Source of the DNA: Gammaproteobacteria bacterium
GTDB lineage: Bacteria; Pseudomonadota; Gammaproteobacteria; Pseudomonadales; Azotimanducaceae
Reading direction: 5' to 3'
Length of the DNA: 64,000 bases
NCBI GenBank assembly: GCA_009846005.1
Contig: VXYL01000070.1
Span: 1-64,000, forward strand
Shown: positions 8,674-16,712 of the stretch, one piece after another
How the letters are laid out: each line of letters starts with the position of its first letter
How positions within the stretch are numbered: the first letter of the stretch is position 1
Program-made: the position numbers and the translations under genes
Notes under the pieces: generated by a model
Databases searched by the model: none
Told to the model about the DNA's origin: nothing
Seen by the model: the letters and a program-made list of their open reading frames with translations, nothing else

Positions 8674-9528
8674 CTATGCGGCTTGGTCCGCCTGGGCCAA
8701 AAGTGCATCCAGTTTCGCATCCTTGTCGCGCCAGGTACGTTCCAGCCAAGCGTGAGGCCCTGCTTCCAGAACCTCCCGCATCGTGCACCGCTTGGCGTCG
8801 ATGGCAACGTCGCCGGCTTCGCCGCCCAGAAATCTCCACAAGGTCGTCGGTTGCGGATAGCCGATCGTTAGGTCGACAACCGGCGCATCAAGGGGCCGCA
8901 GCGCCTCCACGATCGCGGCGAAGCCGCCGGTACGTGGCGGCAGCAGGAACCGGTACGAACTCCGTGCGAGCGCGTGCCGACGTTCGGTGAACCGCGTGCC
9001 CTCGGCGAAACTGAGCATGGCCGCAGGGAATCGATGCAATGTCGCGCACGCCTCGCGTACCCGTCGCCGGTCGTCGTCGCGGCGCCGTTGCTCAGACCAG
9101 GATCGACGAGCCCGGCGCCGGAGAACCGGAAAGTCGAAGGCGAGGAAGATCATGCCGAGCACCGGGATGTAGGCAAGTTCCCGCTTGCAGAGGAACTTCA
9201 CGATGGGTCCGCGCCGCGAAATCACGCTCTGCACAAGCAGGATGTCCGCCCAGGAACGGTGGTTGGCCAGAACGATGCAAGCCCGCCCGGGCGGCAGATC
9301 AATACCCGGGTTCTGCCAACGCGCACCCGAAATGCGCTGCATGCACCAGTCGTCAAAGGCGACTGCGGTGCGATAGATGCCGGCGCAAAGGCACGCCGTG
9401 CGGGATCGCCAAGCGGGGACCAAGACGCGGGTAAGGAATAGGACGGCCAAGGGCAGCGACCACGCCAGAAGGTTCAGGGAAATGGCGCCGAGCGAAATCG
9501 CCGCCCTGACGTGACCGCCTGGTGTCAC
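8674..9528 (-). CDS. 1-acyl-glycerol-3-phosphate acyltransferase family protein
   Basis: A 284-residue membrane-associated acyltransferase of the PlsC/LPLAT superfamily. An N-terminal hydrophobic stretch (about residues 8-35) precedes the catalytic 'NHRSWADILL' (NHxxxxD near residue 80) and the acceptor-binding 'FAEGTRFT' (EGTR near 155). This size and the 'Acyltransferase C-like' tail resemble the YihG/LCLAT subgroup. It probably transfers acyl chains to lysophospholipids. The GTG start at 9528 overlaps the stop of the DUF1295 gene as GTGA, so the two are coupled, and the response regulator follows 10 bases downstream. Confidence 0.85.
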   Translation of the reverse strand: MTPGGHVRAAISLGAISLNLLAWSLPLAVLFLTRVLVPAWRSRTACLCAGIYRTAVAFDDWCMQRISGARWQNPGIDLPPGRACIVLANHRSWADILLVQSVISRRGPIVKFLCKRELAYIPVLGMIFLAFDFPVLRRRARRSWSEQRRRDDDRRRVREACATLHRFPAAMLSFAEGTRFTERRHALARSSYRFLLPPRTGGFAAIVEALRPLDAPVVDLTIGYPQPTTLWRFLGGEAGDVAIDAKRCTMREVLEAGPHAWLERTWRDKDAKLDALLAQADQAA

Positions 9529-10397
9529 GGCCGGCGCGGCGGCCTCGGCAGCAGCATCGGGGTGTTTGCGACGTAGTTCGCATACGCGTCGTCGCCCGCC
9601 CAACGCTTCGCCGCGGCACCGTCCAACATACGCACGCCGCTGATGCGGGTCAGCAACAGCCAAACGAACACTGGCGATACCAAGGTCGCGTACTGCCATC
9701 CCCGCAGTGCCGGGAACGCCGCGACGGCAATGCCCAGCCAAAGCACGATCTCGCCGAGGTAGTTGGGGTGCCGGGACCAAGCCCAGAGGCCCGAGTCGAT
9801 GAACCGATGCGTATTTTCGGGTTTGCCGCGAAAACGCCGCTTCTGCTCGTCGGCGACCACTTCGATCACGAAACCCGCCACCCACAGGGCCGCGCCAGCC
9901 AGGAGAAACGCGTCCGCCCCCGCCTCGCCTACAGATGCGATGGCGACGATCCCCGGTCCGAACGACACGCACACCCAGACCGCTTGCAGCGTCCACGTCA
10001 TGAGAAATAGCGCGAAGCTGGGCTTGATGGCATCGAAACGTCGGTCGCCGCCAGCCCTGACGCGCAACGCCAGAAAGACGCCGAGACGAACGGCCCAGAC
10101 GCCCACGAGCAGGGCGATGACGACGCCGCGTACACCGAACTCCCCCGCCCCGACGAGAGCCACGCATGCAACCAATGCAAACGTCGATGCGCCGATCAGA
10201 TCGAAAAACCGTTCCGTTCGCTTGAGATACGCCGGAACGAAAGCCACCCATTGGACGACAAAGGCGAGCGCCACGCATAGCGCGAACGACGGAACGCCGA
10301 AAGCCAGACCGCCGCCGTCACTGCCCGCCAGCGCAAGGAGCACGCCGATGCAAACGGCACCGCCGGTACCGAACCAAGGCAGCCAAACGGCCTTCAT
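9525..10397 (-). CDS. DUF1295 / steroid 5-alpha-reductase-like membrane protein
   Basis: A 290-residue multi-pass membrane protein (six to eight hydrophobic segments) with the C-terminal signature 'GLWAWSRHPNYLGEIVLW' near residue 215, typical of DUF1295 (COG3752) and of the wider isoprenylcysteine methyltransferase/steroid-reductase fold. Its substrate is unknown; the family recurs in the same neighbourhoods as COG2907, DUF1365 and Cfa, which fits this locus. ATG 10397 gives a proper hydrophobic N-terminus ('MKAVWLPWFGTGG'); the frame extends a further 21 codons without a convincing start. It opens the minus-strand operon DUF1295, acyltransferase, response regulator. Confidence 0.82.
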   Translation of the reverse strand: MKAVWLPWFGTGGAVCIGVLLALAGSDGGGLAFGVPSFALCVALAFVVQWVAFVPAYLKRTERFFDLIGASTFALVACVALVGAGEFGVRGVVIALLVGVWAVRLGVFLALRVRAGGDRRFDAIKPSFALFLMTWTLQAVWVCVSFGPGIVAIASVGEAGADAFLLAGAALWVAGFVIEVVADEQKRRFRGKPENTHRFIDSGLWAWSRHPNYLGEIVLWLGIAVAAFPALRGWQYATLVSPVFVWLLLTRISGVRMLDGAAAKRWAGDDAYANYVANTPMLLPRPPRRP

Positions 10398-10568
10398 CGG
10401 CGGCTTAGGTAAAGGCGTAGCAAACTGATGGTTGATACCGACCGCGGCACCGGGCCGCATAGCCTACCCCATCCCTTGCAAAGGCCGGTGTTCAATGACG
10501 GCCCGGCTCGCACGAACCAACGACGGTTACAATGGTTCCTCGAACGCACGGGGAACGTCCGAACAACA

Positions 10569-11783
10569 ATGACCATCGTCATCGTCGGCGGCGGCCACGC
10601 CGCCGGACAAGCCGCTGCGAGCCTGCGCCAGGAGAAGTACGAGGGCGAGATCCTGATCATCGGCGAAGAGCCGCACATCCCGTACCAACGTCCACCCCTG
10701 TCGAAGCAGTACCTCTCGGGCGAGTACGGTCTCGACCGCGTGCACCTGCGTCCGGCACGGTTCTACGAGAGCAAGGACATCGGCGTCCGTAGTGGCGTAC
10801 GCGTGGAGAACATCGACCCTGCCGACCGGACCGTCGCCTGCAGCGACGGCGCCGAGATCAGCTACGACAAGCTGCTGCTTGCCACCGGCGCGCGGCCGCG
10901 CAGGCTCGCCGCAACGGGTGGCGACCTTCCCGGCGTCCACTACCTGCGCACGATCGCCGACGTCGACGCGATCAAGCAGGACTTCGCGGCGGGGCGGCGC
11001 ATGGCGATCATCGGCGGCGGCTACATCGGACTCGAGGTTGCGGCCATCGCAATCGAGGCGGGACTGATCGTCACGGTCCTGGAGATGGAGGACCGAATCC
11101 TGCAACGCGTGACGACGCCGGCGATGTCGGCCTTCTACGAGGACATCCACACCGAGAAAGGCGTCACCATCCGTACCAGAATGCGCGCCGAGTCGTTCGC
11201 CGGCGACGGTCGTCTGACAGGCGTTGTGTGCGCGGGCGGCGAAGCCGTGCCTGCGGACCTCGCCGTGGTCGGAATCGGAATCGAGCCAAACGTCGAGCTT
11301 GCCGAAGCTGCGGCGCTCGATTGCAGCAACGGCATTGTCGTCGACGAATACACGCGCACCAGCGATCCCAACATTTTCGCGGCGGGCGACTGCACCAACC
11401 ACCCGAACCCGGTCCTCGGTCGGCGGCTGCGGCTCGAATCCGTGCCGAATGCCATGGAGCAGTCGCGGGTCGCGGCAGCGAACCTCGCGGACAACCCCAA
11501 GACATACGCGAACGTGCCCTGGTTCTGGTCCGACCAGTACGATCTCAAACTGCAGATGGTGGGCTTCTCCACCGAGGCGGAGCGGCAGGTCGTGCGCGGC
11601 GACCCCGGAACACGGCAGTTTGCGGTCTTTCACCTCAACGGCGAGACGTTGGTCGCGGCCGATGCGGTGAACAGCGCCCGCGAGTTCATGGTGGCCCGTC
11701 AGCTGGTGGGCAAGCGGGTCGATTCCGGGGCACTCGCCGACCCCAACGTGGAGCTCAAATCCATCCTGCAGACGGCGATCTAG
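10569..11783 (+). CDS. FAD/NAD-dependent ferredoxin or rubredoxin reductase
   Basis: A 404-residue flavoprotein. It has an FAD-binding 'MTIVIVGGGHAAGQAAASL' at the N-terminus, a second NAD(P)H Rossmann site 'MAIIGGGYIGLEVAA' near residue 145, and the FAD-contacting 'IFAAGDCTNHPN' near 275, in the order of BphA4/PdR/AlkT-type oxygenase-coupled reductases. It would pass electrons from NADH to a ferredoxin or rubredoxin. No [2Fe-2S] ferredoxin is adjacent; a rubredoxin is encoded at 43347-43514 in the same window and is a possible partner. A small membrane protein follows 23 bases downstream with an AAGGAG site. Confidence 0.88.
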   Translation: MTIVIVGGGHAAGQAAASLRQEKYEGEILIIGEEPHIPYQRPPLSKQYLSGEYGLDRVHLRPARFYESKDIGVRSGVRVENIDPADRTVACSDGAEISYDKLLLATGARPRRLAATGGDLPGVHYLRTIADVDAIKQDFAAGRRMAIIGGGYIGLEVAAIAIEAGLIVTVLEMEDRILQRVTTPAMSAFYEDIHTEKGVTIRTRMRAESFAGDGRLTGVVCAGGEAVPADLAVVGIGIEPNVELAEAAALDCSNGIVVDEYTRTSDPNIFAAGDCTNHPNPVLGRRLRLESVPNAMEQSRVAAANLADNPKTYANVPWFWSDQYDLKLQMVGFSTEAERQVVRGDPGTRQFAVFHLNGETLVAADAVNSAREFMVARQLVGKRVDSGALADPNVELKSILQTAI

Positions 11784-11806
11784 GAACAAGACAAGGAGTG
11801 CTACCC

Positions 11807-12313
11807 ATGAAAGCATCGCTCGGAATCCTCGTGACGGCCGTCGTGCTGTTCGTCTTCGGTTTCCTCTACTGGGCCGCGAATCCGCTGCCGAACGCGGCGT
11901 TGAACGCCGTGGGGGATGCGGACGCGGCAGCGAGAGCCGTGGGCGAACAGTTCCCCGAAACGGGGATGTACAGCTTCATCGGGTCGGGCCTTAGCGCCAC
12001 CGTTATCGTCAATCACGGGGCGACGGAAGATGTCGACCCGCTGGTGATGGTCTACGGGTTCATCCACTACCTCCTCATTGCGGCCATTCTCGCCGTCGTG
12101 CTGCGCAGTGGCGCGCCGCTCTCCGCGCACGTCCGGCGGGCGTTCATCCTGGGCTTGGCCGCAGTGGTCGTGGTGGAGGGCTCCGACATCGTCTGGTGGG
12201 GGTACACCTGGGGCTGGAAGCTGTGGAGTGCCGTCTACCACGTGCTCGTTTTCGTGATCGGCGCGTTGGTGCTGTCGAAGTTCCTGCCGAGAGATCCCGA
12301 CATCGTCGCCTGA
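11807..12313 (+). CDS. Small hydrophobic membrane protein, unknown function
   Basis: A 168-residue protein beginning with a membrane helix (about residues 4-25, 'ILVTAVVLFVFGFLYW'), then a roughly 50-residue extracytoplasmic loop, then three more helices near residues 82-103, 112-128 and 140-158. The ribosome-binding site AAGGAG lies about 10 bases before the ATG. I do not recognise the family. It is probably cotranscribed with the flavin reductase upstream (23-base gap), so a membrane-anchored redox partner or stress protein is possible, but nothing in the residues shows a cofactor site. Confidence 0.6.
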   Translation: MKASLGILVTAVVLFVFGFLYWAANPLPNAALNAVGDADAAARAVGEQFPETGMYSFIGSGLSATVIVNHGATEDVDPLVMVYGFIHYLLIAAILAVVLRSGAPLSAHVRRAFILGLAAVVVVEGSDIVWWGYTWGWKLWSAVYHVLVFVIGALVLSKFLPRDPDIVA

Positions 12314-12355
12314 TACCGCGTACCGGGCCTTCGACGCCGGTACAGCGCACCGCGC

Positions 12356-12421
12356 GGGCGACCGCAAGGGGCGCCCCTACGGGCCACAGACGGCGTAGGG
12401 GACGGGCTTGTCCCGTCCCGT
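12356..12421. repeat. Palindromic repeat pair (modules A and B)
   Basis: Two palindromic modules lie in the 267-base gap before the CULT gene. Module A (12356-12380) reads 'GGGCGACCGCAAGG' then GGCGCCCCTAC. Module B (12395-12421) reads 'GTAGGGGACGGGC', TTGT, then CCCGTCCCGT. They point away from each other, with CCCCTAC of A facing GTAGGGG of B. Module B recurs without mismatch at 20311-20337 and in reverse at 37055-37081; A recurs at 37003 and 58457. Confidence 0.8.
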
Positions 12422-12580
12422 GTTCCGTGAGCTTGCCGCGGCGCCTCGTCAACCGCCAAAGCGCTCGCCCATCGGCACCGCTTCCCATGCTCGCAGCGCG
12501 ATGGAAGTTGTTGGATTGTTTGGGCAAAATCCAACTTGAGTGCTGCGCGGCGTCCTGTCGAGACGGTTCACGGAGGCGGC

Positions 12581-12970
12581 ATGAGCGACGAACAAGACGA
12601 CCTGAACAGTCCGGAATCCCACCTTGGGGTTGCCGAGGTCGTCGACGAACACACGCGCCCGAAAGAGGGCTTCCTGTTCTGCACAGCCTGTTCGCACTTG
12701 GTCGGCCACGTCGACGACCGCATCGAGGTCAACGGTTCGTTCCTCCACACGTGTACGAACCCCTACGGCTACGTCCACCATTTCGGCTGCCACAGCGACG
12801 CCCACGGCTGCGCCATCAGCGGCGGCCACCACGCCGCCGACAGCTGGTTCAAGGGCTTCAGTTGGCGGTTGGCCAACTGCGGCAATTGCGACACCCACCT
12901 GGGGTGGCTCTTTGAACGGCCAGGCGAGCATTTCTACGGCCTCATTCTCGAGCGCGTCCAGGCGGGTTGA
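12581..12970 (+). CDS. Cereblon-like CULT-domain protein
   Basis: A 129-residue protein that is almost entirely one CULT domain, the thalidomide/cyclic-imide-binding domain of eukaryotic cereblon. Zinc ligands are Cys34, Cys37, Cys100 and Cys103. The aromatic cage is Trp89, Trp95 and Trp109, with the same 6- and 14-residue spacing as human Trp380, Trp386 and Trp400; Asn60-Pro61 matches human Asn351-Pro352 and Ser88 matches Ser379, while human His378 is Asp87 here. The closing 'HFYGL' parallels cereblon 'KFWGL'. GGAGG lies 5 bases before the ATG. No signal peptide, so cytoplasmic. It heads a packed gene run (3-base gap to the HAD gene). Bacterial single-domain CULT proteins are known from Magnetospirillum; their role is not established. 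Confidence 0.93.
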   Translation: MSDEQDDLNSPESHLGVAEVVDEHTRPKEGFLFCTACSHLVGHVDDRIEVNGSFLHTCTNPYGYVHHFGCHSDAHGCAISGGHHAADSWFKGFSWRLANCGNCDTHLGWLFERPGEHFYGLILERVQAG

Positions 12971-12973
12971 TCG

Positions 12974-13669
12974 ATGCCGGATCCAAACGCGAGCGACTAC
13001 GATGTCCTCACGTTCGATTGCTATGGCACGCTGATCGATTGGGGCGCCGGCATCGTGGGGCACCTGCAGCCTCTTCTGCTCGAACGCGACGCCCACGTGA
13101 TCGACGACTTCCTGCTCGAGTTCTTCGCCGAGACCGAACCGGAGGTTCAACAGGACGGCGTCGCCTACGTCGACGTGCTGCGCGAAGTCCTGCGCCGGCT
13201 CGGCGACCGCCTGGCCTTTTCGCCCACCGCCGCGATGCTCGACGCGTTTGCCGAGAGCGCGGGCGACTGGGAGCCGTTCCCGGACACCGTCGAAAGCCTC
13301 GTGCGGCTAGGTGGGAGCGTCGACCTGGCGATCGTCTCCAACGTCGACAACGCGATCTTCGCGAAGACCGCCGCCAAGCTCGGCACCGAGTTCAAACACG
13401 TAATCACCGCCGAGAACGTCGGGGCCTACAAGCCCGATCCCAGGATGTTCGACGCAGCACGCCGCGCCGTCGACGGCGCCCGTATTCTGCACGTCGCCCA
13501 AAGCCTCTACCACGACATCGCGCCGGCGTCGTCGCTGGGCCTAGACACGGTCTGGATTCAACGCGGCAACAACGCCGCCCGCCGGGTCAGTGCGAGACCC
13601 ACGTGGATGTTCGAATCCCTCGCGACGTTCGCCGATGCGTTCGTTGGAACCGGGACCGGAGAAAGCTAG
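12974..13669 (+). CDS. HAD-superfamily hydrolase, haloacid-dehalogenase-like
   Basis: A 231-residue HAD hydrolase. The nucleophile loop 'TFDCYGTLIDW' places Asp15 first and Tyr17 where phosphatases have the second Asp, the pattern of the L-2-haloacid dehalogenase branch. 'AIVSNVDNAIF' supplies motif II, 'KPDPRMFDAA' motif III (Lys near 155) and 'HVAQSLYHDIAPASSLGLDTVWI' motif IV. The substrate may be a haloacid, a phospho-compound or another small molecule. It starts 3 bases after the CULT gene and ends flush against the next GTG, so the four genes 12581-14901 look cotranscribed. Confidence 0.85.
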   Translation: MPDPNASDYDVLTFDCYGTLIDWGAGIVGHLQPLLLERDAHVIDDFLLEFFAETEPEVQQDGVAYVDVLREVLRRLGDRLAFSPTAAMLDAFAESAGDWEPFPDTVESLVRLGGSVDLAIVSNVDNAIFAKTAAKLGTEFKHVITAENVGAYKPDPRMFDAARRAVDGARILHVAQSLYHDIAPASSLGLDTVWIQRGNNAARRVSARPTWMFESLATFADAFVGTGTGES

Positions 13670-14209
13670 GTGGCCGCAGGCGAGGAAACACGCCGCGCCT
13701 CGATCGAACTTGCCAAGGAGGACATGCACTTCTCGGCCGCGCACTTCACGATCTTCTCGGCAAACCGGCGCGAGAACCTGCATGGCCACAACTTCTTCGT
13801 CGAGGCGCGGGCCGAGGGACCGATCAATTCCAACGGCCTGTGTTTCGACTACACCCTGCTGAAGGCCCGGCTAAGGGCGCTGTGCGACGTCCTGGACGAA
13901 ACCCTGCTCATCGCCGCGCGGTCGCCGCATCTCGAGATCCAGGAGGAACACGACGAGGTCGTCGTCGCGTTTGCGGATGAAACGCTCCGCTTCCAGCATC
14001 GCGATGTGAAACTCCTGCCGATCCGCAACGTCACCGTCGAGGAACTGGCGCATTGGTTCACCGACACCCTGACCCGCGACGACTGCTTCGGTTCGCTATC
14101 CGTCGAATCGCTCACCGTGCGAGTGTCGTCCGGTCCGGGACAGTGGGCCGAGACAACCTGGCAATCCAATGCCAACGTGCATGCGACCGGCTTGCGAGAT
14201 CCGCTGTGA
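13670..14209 (+). CDS. 6-pyruvoyl-tetrahydropterin synthase family protein (ExxHGH type)
   Basis: A 179-residue T-fold enzyme. Zinc ligands His25 ('FSAAHF'), His38 and His40 ('LHGHNF') are present. The catalytic Cys of QueD/PTPS (CxxxHGH) is missing and Glu35 forms ExxHGH instead, the motif reported for PTPS-III proteins that replace dihydroneopterin aldolase (FolB) in folate synthesis. Glu near 158-161 ('VESLTVRVSSGPGQWAE') closes the pterin pocket. The GTG start is directly after the HAD stop codon. Its partners downstream are a short-chain reductase and a queuosine-precursor-type transporter, so a role in deazapurine rather than folate metabolism remains possible. Confidence 0.82.
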   Translation: MAAGEETRRASIELAKEDMHFSAAHFTIFSANRRENLHGHNFFVEARAEGPINSNGLCFDYTLLKARLRALCDVLDETLLIAARSPHLEIQEEHDEVVVAFADETLRFQHRDVKLLPIRNVTVEELAHWFTDTLTRDDCFGSLSVESLTVRVSSGPGQWAETTWQSNANVHATGLRDPL

Positions 14210-14901
14210 AGCTCGCCATCGTCTCGGGAGCGAGCGCGGGCATCGGCCTCGCAACCGCAGGACGTTTCCTCGACGCCGGCTACCGGGTCGTGAATCTGTC
14301 GAGGCGTGCCTGTCCCCTGCCCGGGATCGTCGATCTGCGTTGCGATCTGTCGGACCCTGATTTCCCGAACACCCTCGGACCCCAACTCACGCCCCACCTC
14401 GAGGCGGCTAGCGAAACCGCGCTAATCCACAACGCCTCGCGTCTCGCCAACGATACCGCCGACAACACGTCGAGCGACGACCTGCGCGCGGTCATCGAGG
14501 TCAACGTGGTGGGGATCAACTCCCTCAACCGGTTGGCGATTCCGCATTTGGGCGACGGTTCGTGCGTCCTTTTTGTCGCGTCCACGTTGGCCGAGAAGGC
14601 GGTGCCCGGCAGCTATTCCTATGTACTCACCAAACACGCCCAGGTCGGCATGATGCGTGCCCTATGCCAAGATCTCGCCGGCACGGGCATACACACCGCG
14701 TGCATCTGTCCCGGCTTCACCGATACCGAGATGCTGCGCGCCCACGTCCCGCCCGAGGCTCTGGATGCGGTGCGCGGCATGTCGGCGTACAACCGACTGA
14801 TCGATCCCGGCGAGATCGCCGGAACCCTGTACTGGGCAGCGACGGCACCCGTCATCAACGGCAGCGTTGTCCACGCGAATCTCGGCCAGATAGAGAGGTA
14901 A
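14206..14901 (+). CDS. Short-chain dehydrogenase/reductase
   Basis: A 231-residue classical SDR. It has the cofactor motif 'SGASAGIG' (residues 7-14), catalytic Ser126, Tyr139 and Lys143 ('YVLTK'), and 'CICPGFTDTEM' after the active site. 'LSRR' after beta-2 favours NADP(H). GTG 14206 overlaps the pterin-synthase stop as GTGA, which implies coupled translation and perhaps a shared pathway, for example reduction of a pterin intermediate as in sepiapterin or dihydromonapterin reductases; this is inference from position. A further 51 open codons upstream overlap the preceding gene and were rejected. Confidence 0.85.
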   Translation: MKLAIVSGASAGIGLATAGRFLDAGYRVVNLSRRACPLPGIVDLRCDLSDPDFPNTLGPQLTPHLEAASETALIHNASRLANDTADNTSSDDLRAVIEVNVVGINSLNRLAIPHLGDGSCVLFVASTLAEKAVPGSYSYVLTKHAQVGMMRALCQDLAGTGIHTACICPGFTDTEMLRAHVPPEALDAVRGMSAYNRLIDPGEIAGTLYWAATAPVINGSVVHANLGQIER

Positions 14902-14992
14902 CGGAACGCCGGCCGTCGAGGCACGGCGACAATCGGCATCGACAGTTGACTCGAATGAGAGCGTTTCGCCACGTTTAGGGAGAGCAGTCATC

Positions 14993-15784
14993 ATGGCGGA
15001 TTACAGAAGGCGGCGGCAGCGGGTGTTCCTGGTACTCGCGGGCGTATTCCTCGGTACGCTCGCGATGCTGAACATCCTGGGCATCAGCCGGTTCATCGAC
15101 CTGTCGTTCAACGTCTTCGGGCTGGAGATACCGATGGTGGTCGCGGTGGGCGTCCTGCCTTACCCCGTCACCTTTATCTGCACCGACCTCATCAGCGAAC
15201 TCTACGGTCGCAAGCGGGCCACGGAGGTCGTCTGGGTCGGCCTGCTGCTCAACGTGTGGGTCGTGTTCCTGCTCTGGATCGGCGGCGCCTTGCCGGGGTT
15301 CGAGCCGGTCGATCCAGCTAGCGGCGAACTGCTACGGGACGAGGCGGGCCGGCTGCCCGTGTTCTTCGAGATCCGCGAGTACGCATTCGCGGCGGTCACG
15401 GCGTCCATGATCGCCTACCTCTTCGCGCAATGGTGCGACGTGCAGATGTTCCACTTCTGGAAGTGGCTTACCGGCGGTCGGCACCTGTGGTTGAGAAACA
15501 ACGGTTCCACACTGGTCAGCCAGCTCGTGGACACCATCGCCGTGATCCTGATCACCCACTTCTGGGCGAGCGGCTTGCCCATCGACGAGGCGGCGGCGCT
15601 GTGGCCCCAGTTGCTGACGTTCATCGCGTCCGGGTACGTCTTCAAGGTCGTCGTGGCGCTGGTCGACACCGGTCCCATCTACGCGCTTGTGGCGTGGCTG
15701 CGACCGTTCCTCGGCATTGCCCGGAACGAGGAGATCGGTCCCGGCGATGATCCGGTGATGGCGGCGAGCGATGCGCGCTACTGA
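14993..15784 (+). CDS. yhhQ: Queuosine precursor transporter (QPTR/YhhQ family)
   Basis: A 263-residue membrane protein of the VUT/DUF165 family with about six helices. Landmarks are 'LAMLNILGISRFIDL', 'VLPYPVTFICTDLISELYGRKRA' near residue 58, 'AQWCDVQMFHFWKWLTGGRHLWLRNNGST' near 145 and 'SQLVDTIAVILITHF' near 176. These match E. coli YhhQ, which imports preQ0/preQ1 for queuosine tRNA modification. It is 91 bases after the SDR gene with no clear terminator between. The pterin-synthase-family gene two positions upstream fits a deazapurine theme, but queC/queE/queF are not in the window. Its 3' end overlaps the convergent luciferase-like gene by 7 bases. Confidence 0.85.
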   Translation: MADYRRRRQRVFLVLAGVFLGTLAMLNILGISRFIDLSFNVFGLEIPMVVAVGVLPYPVTFICTDLISELYGRKRATEVVWVGLLLNVWVVFLLWIGGALPGFEPVDPASGELLRDEAGRLPVFFEIREYAFAAVTASMIAYLFAQWCDVQMFHFWKWLTGGRHLWLRNNGSTLVSQLVDTIAVILITHFWASGLPIDEAAALWPQLLTFIASGYVFKVVVALVDTGPIYALVAWLRPFLGIARNEEIGPGDDPVMAASDARY

Positions 15785-16707
15785 AGCAGCGCGGCGGCAG
15801 TACGGACGGATTGTTCCAACACCGCCGTATCGACGCGGCCGATTCGCAACCTCGTCACGACCAGGTGCGTCATGCCGAGGATTTCCACGTAGGCGGCGAC
15901 CTTGTCAGCGACCGCTGCGGGATCCCCGATGATCGCCCAATCATCCGCTTCAAGTGACACCCCGGGACGTCCGCTTCCCGCCAATTGACGCGCCGCGAGG
16001 CCCAACTGCTCGCGCACTTGGGCGACGAGTCGGCGATCCTCGGACACGAACAAGGTGCGCATGATGGGAACCTCCGGCGGCCGCTCGACGCCTGCCTCGT
16101 CGCATGCCTCGGCGTGGCGACGGTGGTTTTCGCGCAGTCTTCCCAATGGCTCCATCGGCGACGCAAGATAGGGCAGGCCCAATCGCCCCGCCTGGGCGAG
16201 TGCCTTCGGTCCGAACGCCGCAACCCACACCGGCGGGTGCGGCTTTTGGACAGGCAGAGGCGACAGCCGTACTTCCCCGGAGTCGCCGCCCACCGGCTCG
16301 CCCTGCCACGCATGCCGCATGGTGGTCAGACACGACTCGAACAAACGCCGCTTGTCCCTTCTCGACACCTCGAAGGCATCGAACATGGTCGGCTGGTAGC
16401 CGCGTCCGACCCCCAGGATGACCCGGCCGCCCGAGAGCCGGTCGAGGACCGCGACCTGTTCGGCGGCCTGCAGGGGATGACGCAGCGGCAGCAGGTACGA
16501 GGTCGTCGCTAGACGAATCGCGCGCGTCCTCGCAGAGACCGCCGCGAGCAGCATCAACGGATCGGGAATTGCGGCATCGCCCGCGAAGTGGCTCTCCGGC
16601 AGCCAGAAGGACCGGTATCCCCACTGCTCGGCCAACGCCGCCTGGCGGGCCAGCGCATGGGCATCGACTTGGCCCGATATCCGCCAAGGGGTCAGGCCCA
16701 GATGCAT
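15778..16707 (-). CDS. LLM-class flavin-dependent oxidoreductase
   Basis: A 309-residue bacterial-luciferase-like TIM-barrel protein that uses FMN or F420. Typical segments are 'MHLGLTPWRISG' at the start, 'ALAEQWGYRSFWLPESHF' near residue 24, 'IRLATTSYLLPLRHPLQAAEQVAVLDRLSGGRVILGVGRGY' near 65-105, and 'VWVAAFGPKALAQAGRLGLPYL' near 160. ATG 16707 fits the family start; more open codons lie upstream but overlap the next gene. It begins 5 bases after the stop of the secreted phospholipase-like gene. Substrate unknown. Confidence 0.88.
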   Translation of the reverse strand: MHLGLTPWRISGQVDAHALARQAALAEQWGYRSFWLPESHFAGDAAIPDPLMLLAAVSARTRAIRLATTSYLLPLRHPLQAAEQVAVLDRLSGGRVILGVGRGYQPTMFDAFEVSRRDKRRLFESCLTTMRHAWQGEPVGGDSGEVRLSPLPVQKPHPPVWVAAFGPKALAQAGRLGLPYLASPMEPLGRLRENHRRHAEACDEAGVERPPEVPIMRTLFVSEDRRLVAQVREQLGLAARQLAGSGRPGVSLEADDWAIIGDPAAVADKVAAYVEILGMTHLVVTRLRIGRVDTAVLEQSVRTAAALLQ

Positions 16708-16712
16708 CGGCG

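Noticed and set aside
14902-14992. preQ1 riboswitch before the queuosine-precursor-type transporter
   Set aside because: The 91-base leader lacks the short stem plus A-rich tail of preQ1 classes; nothing convincing could be folded.
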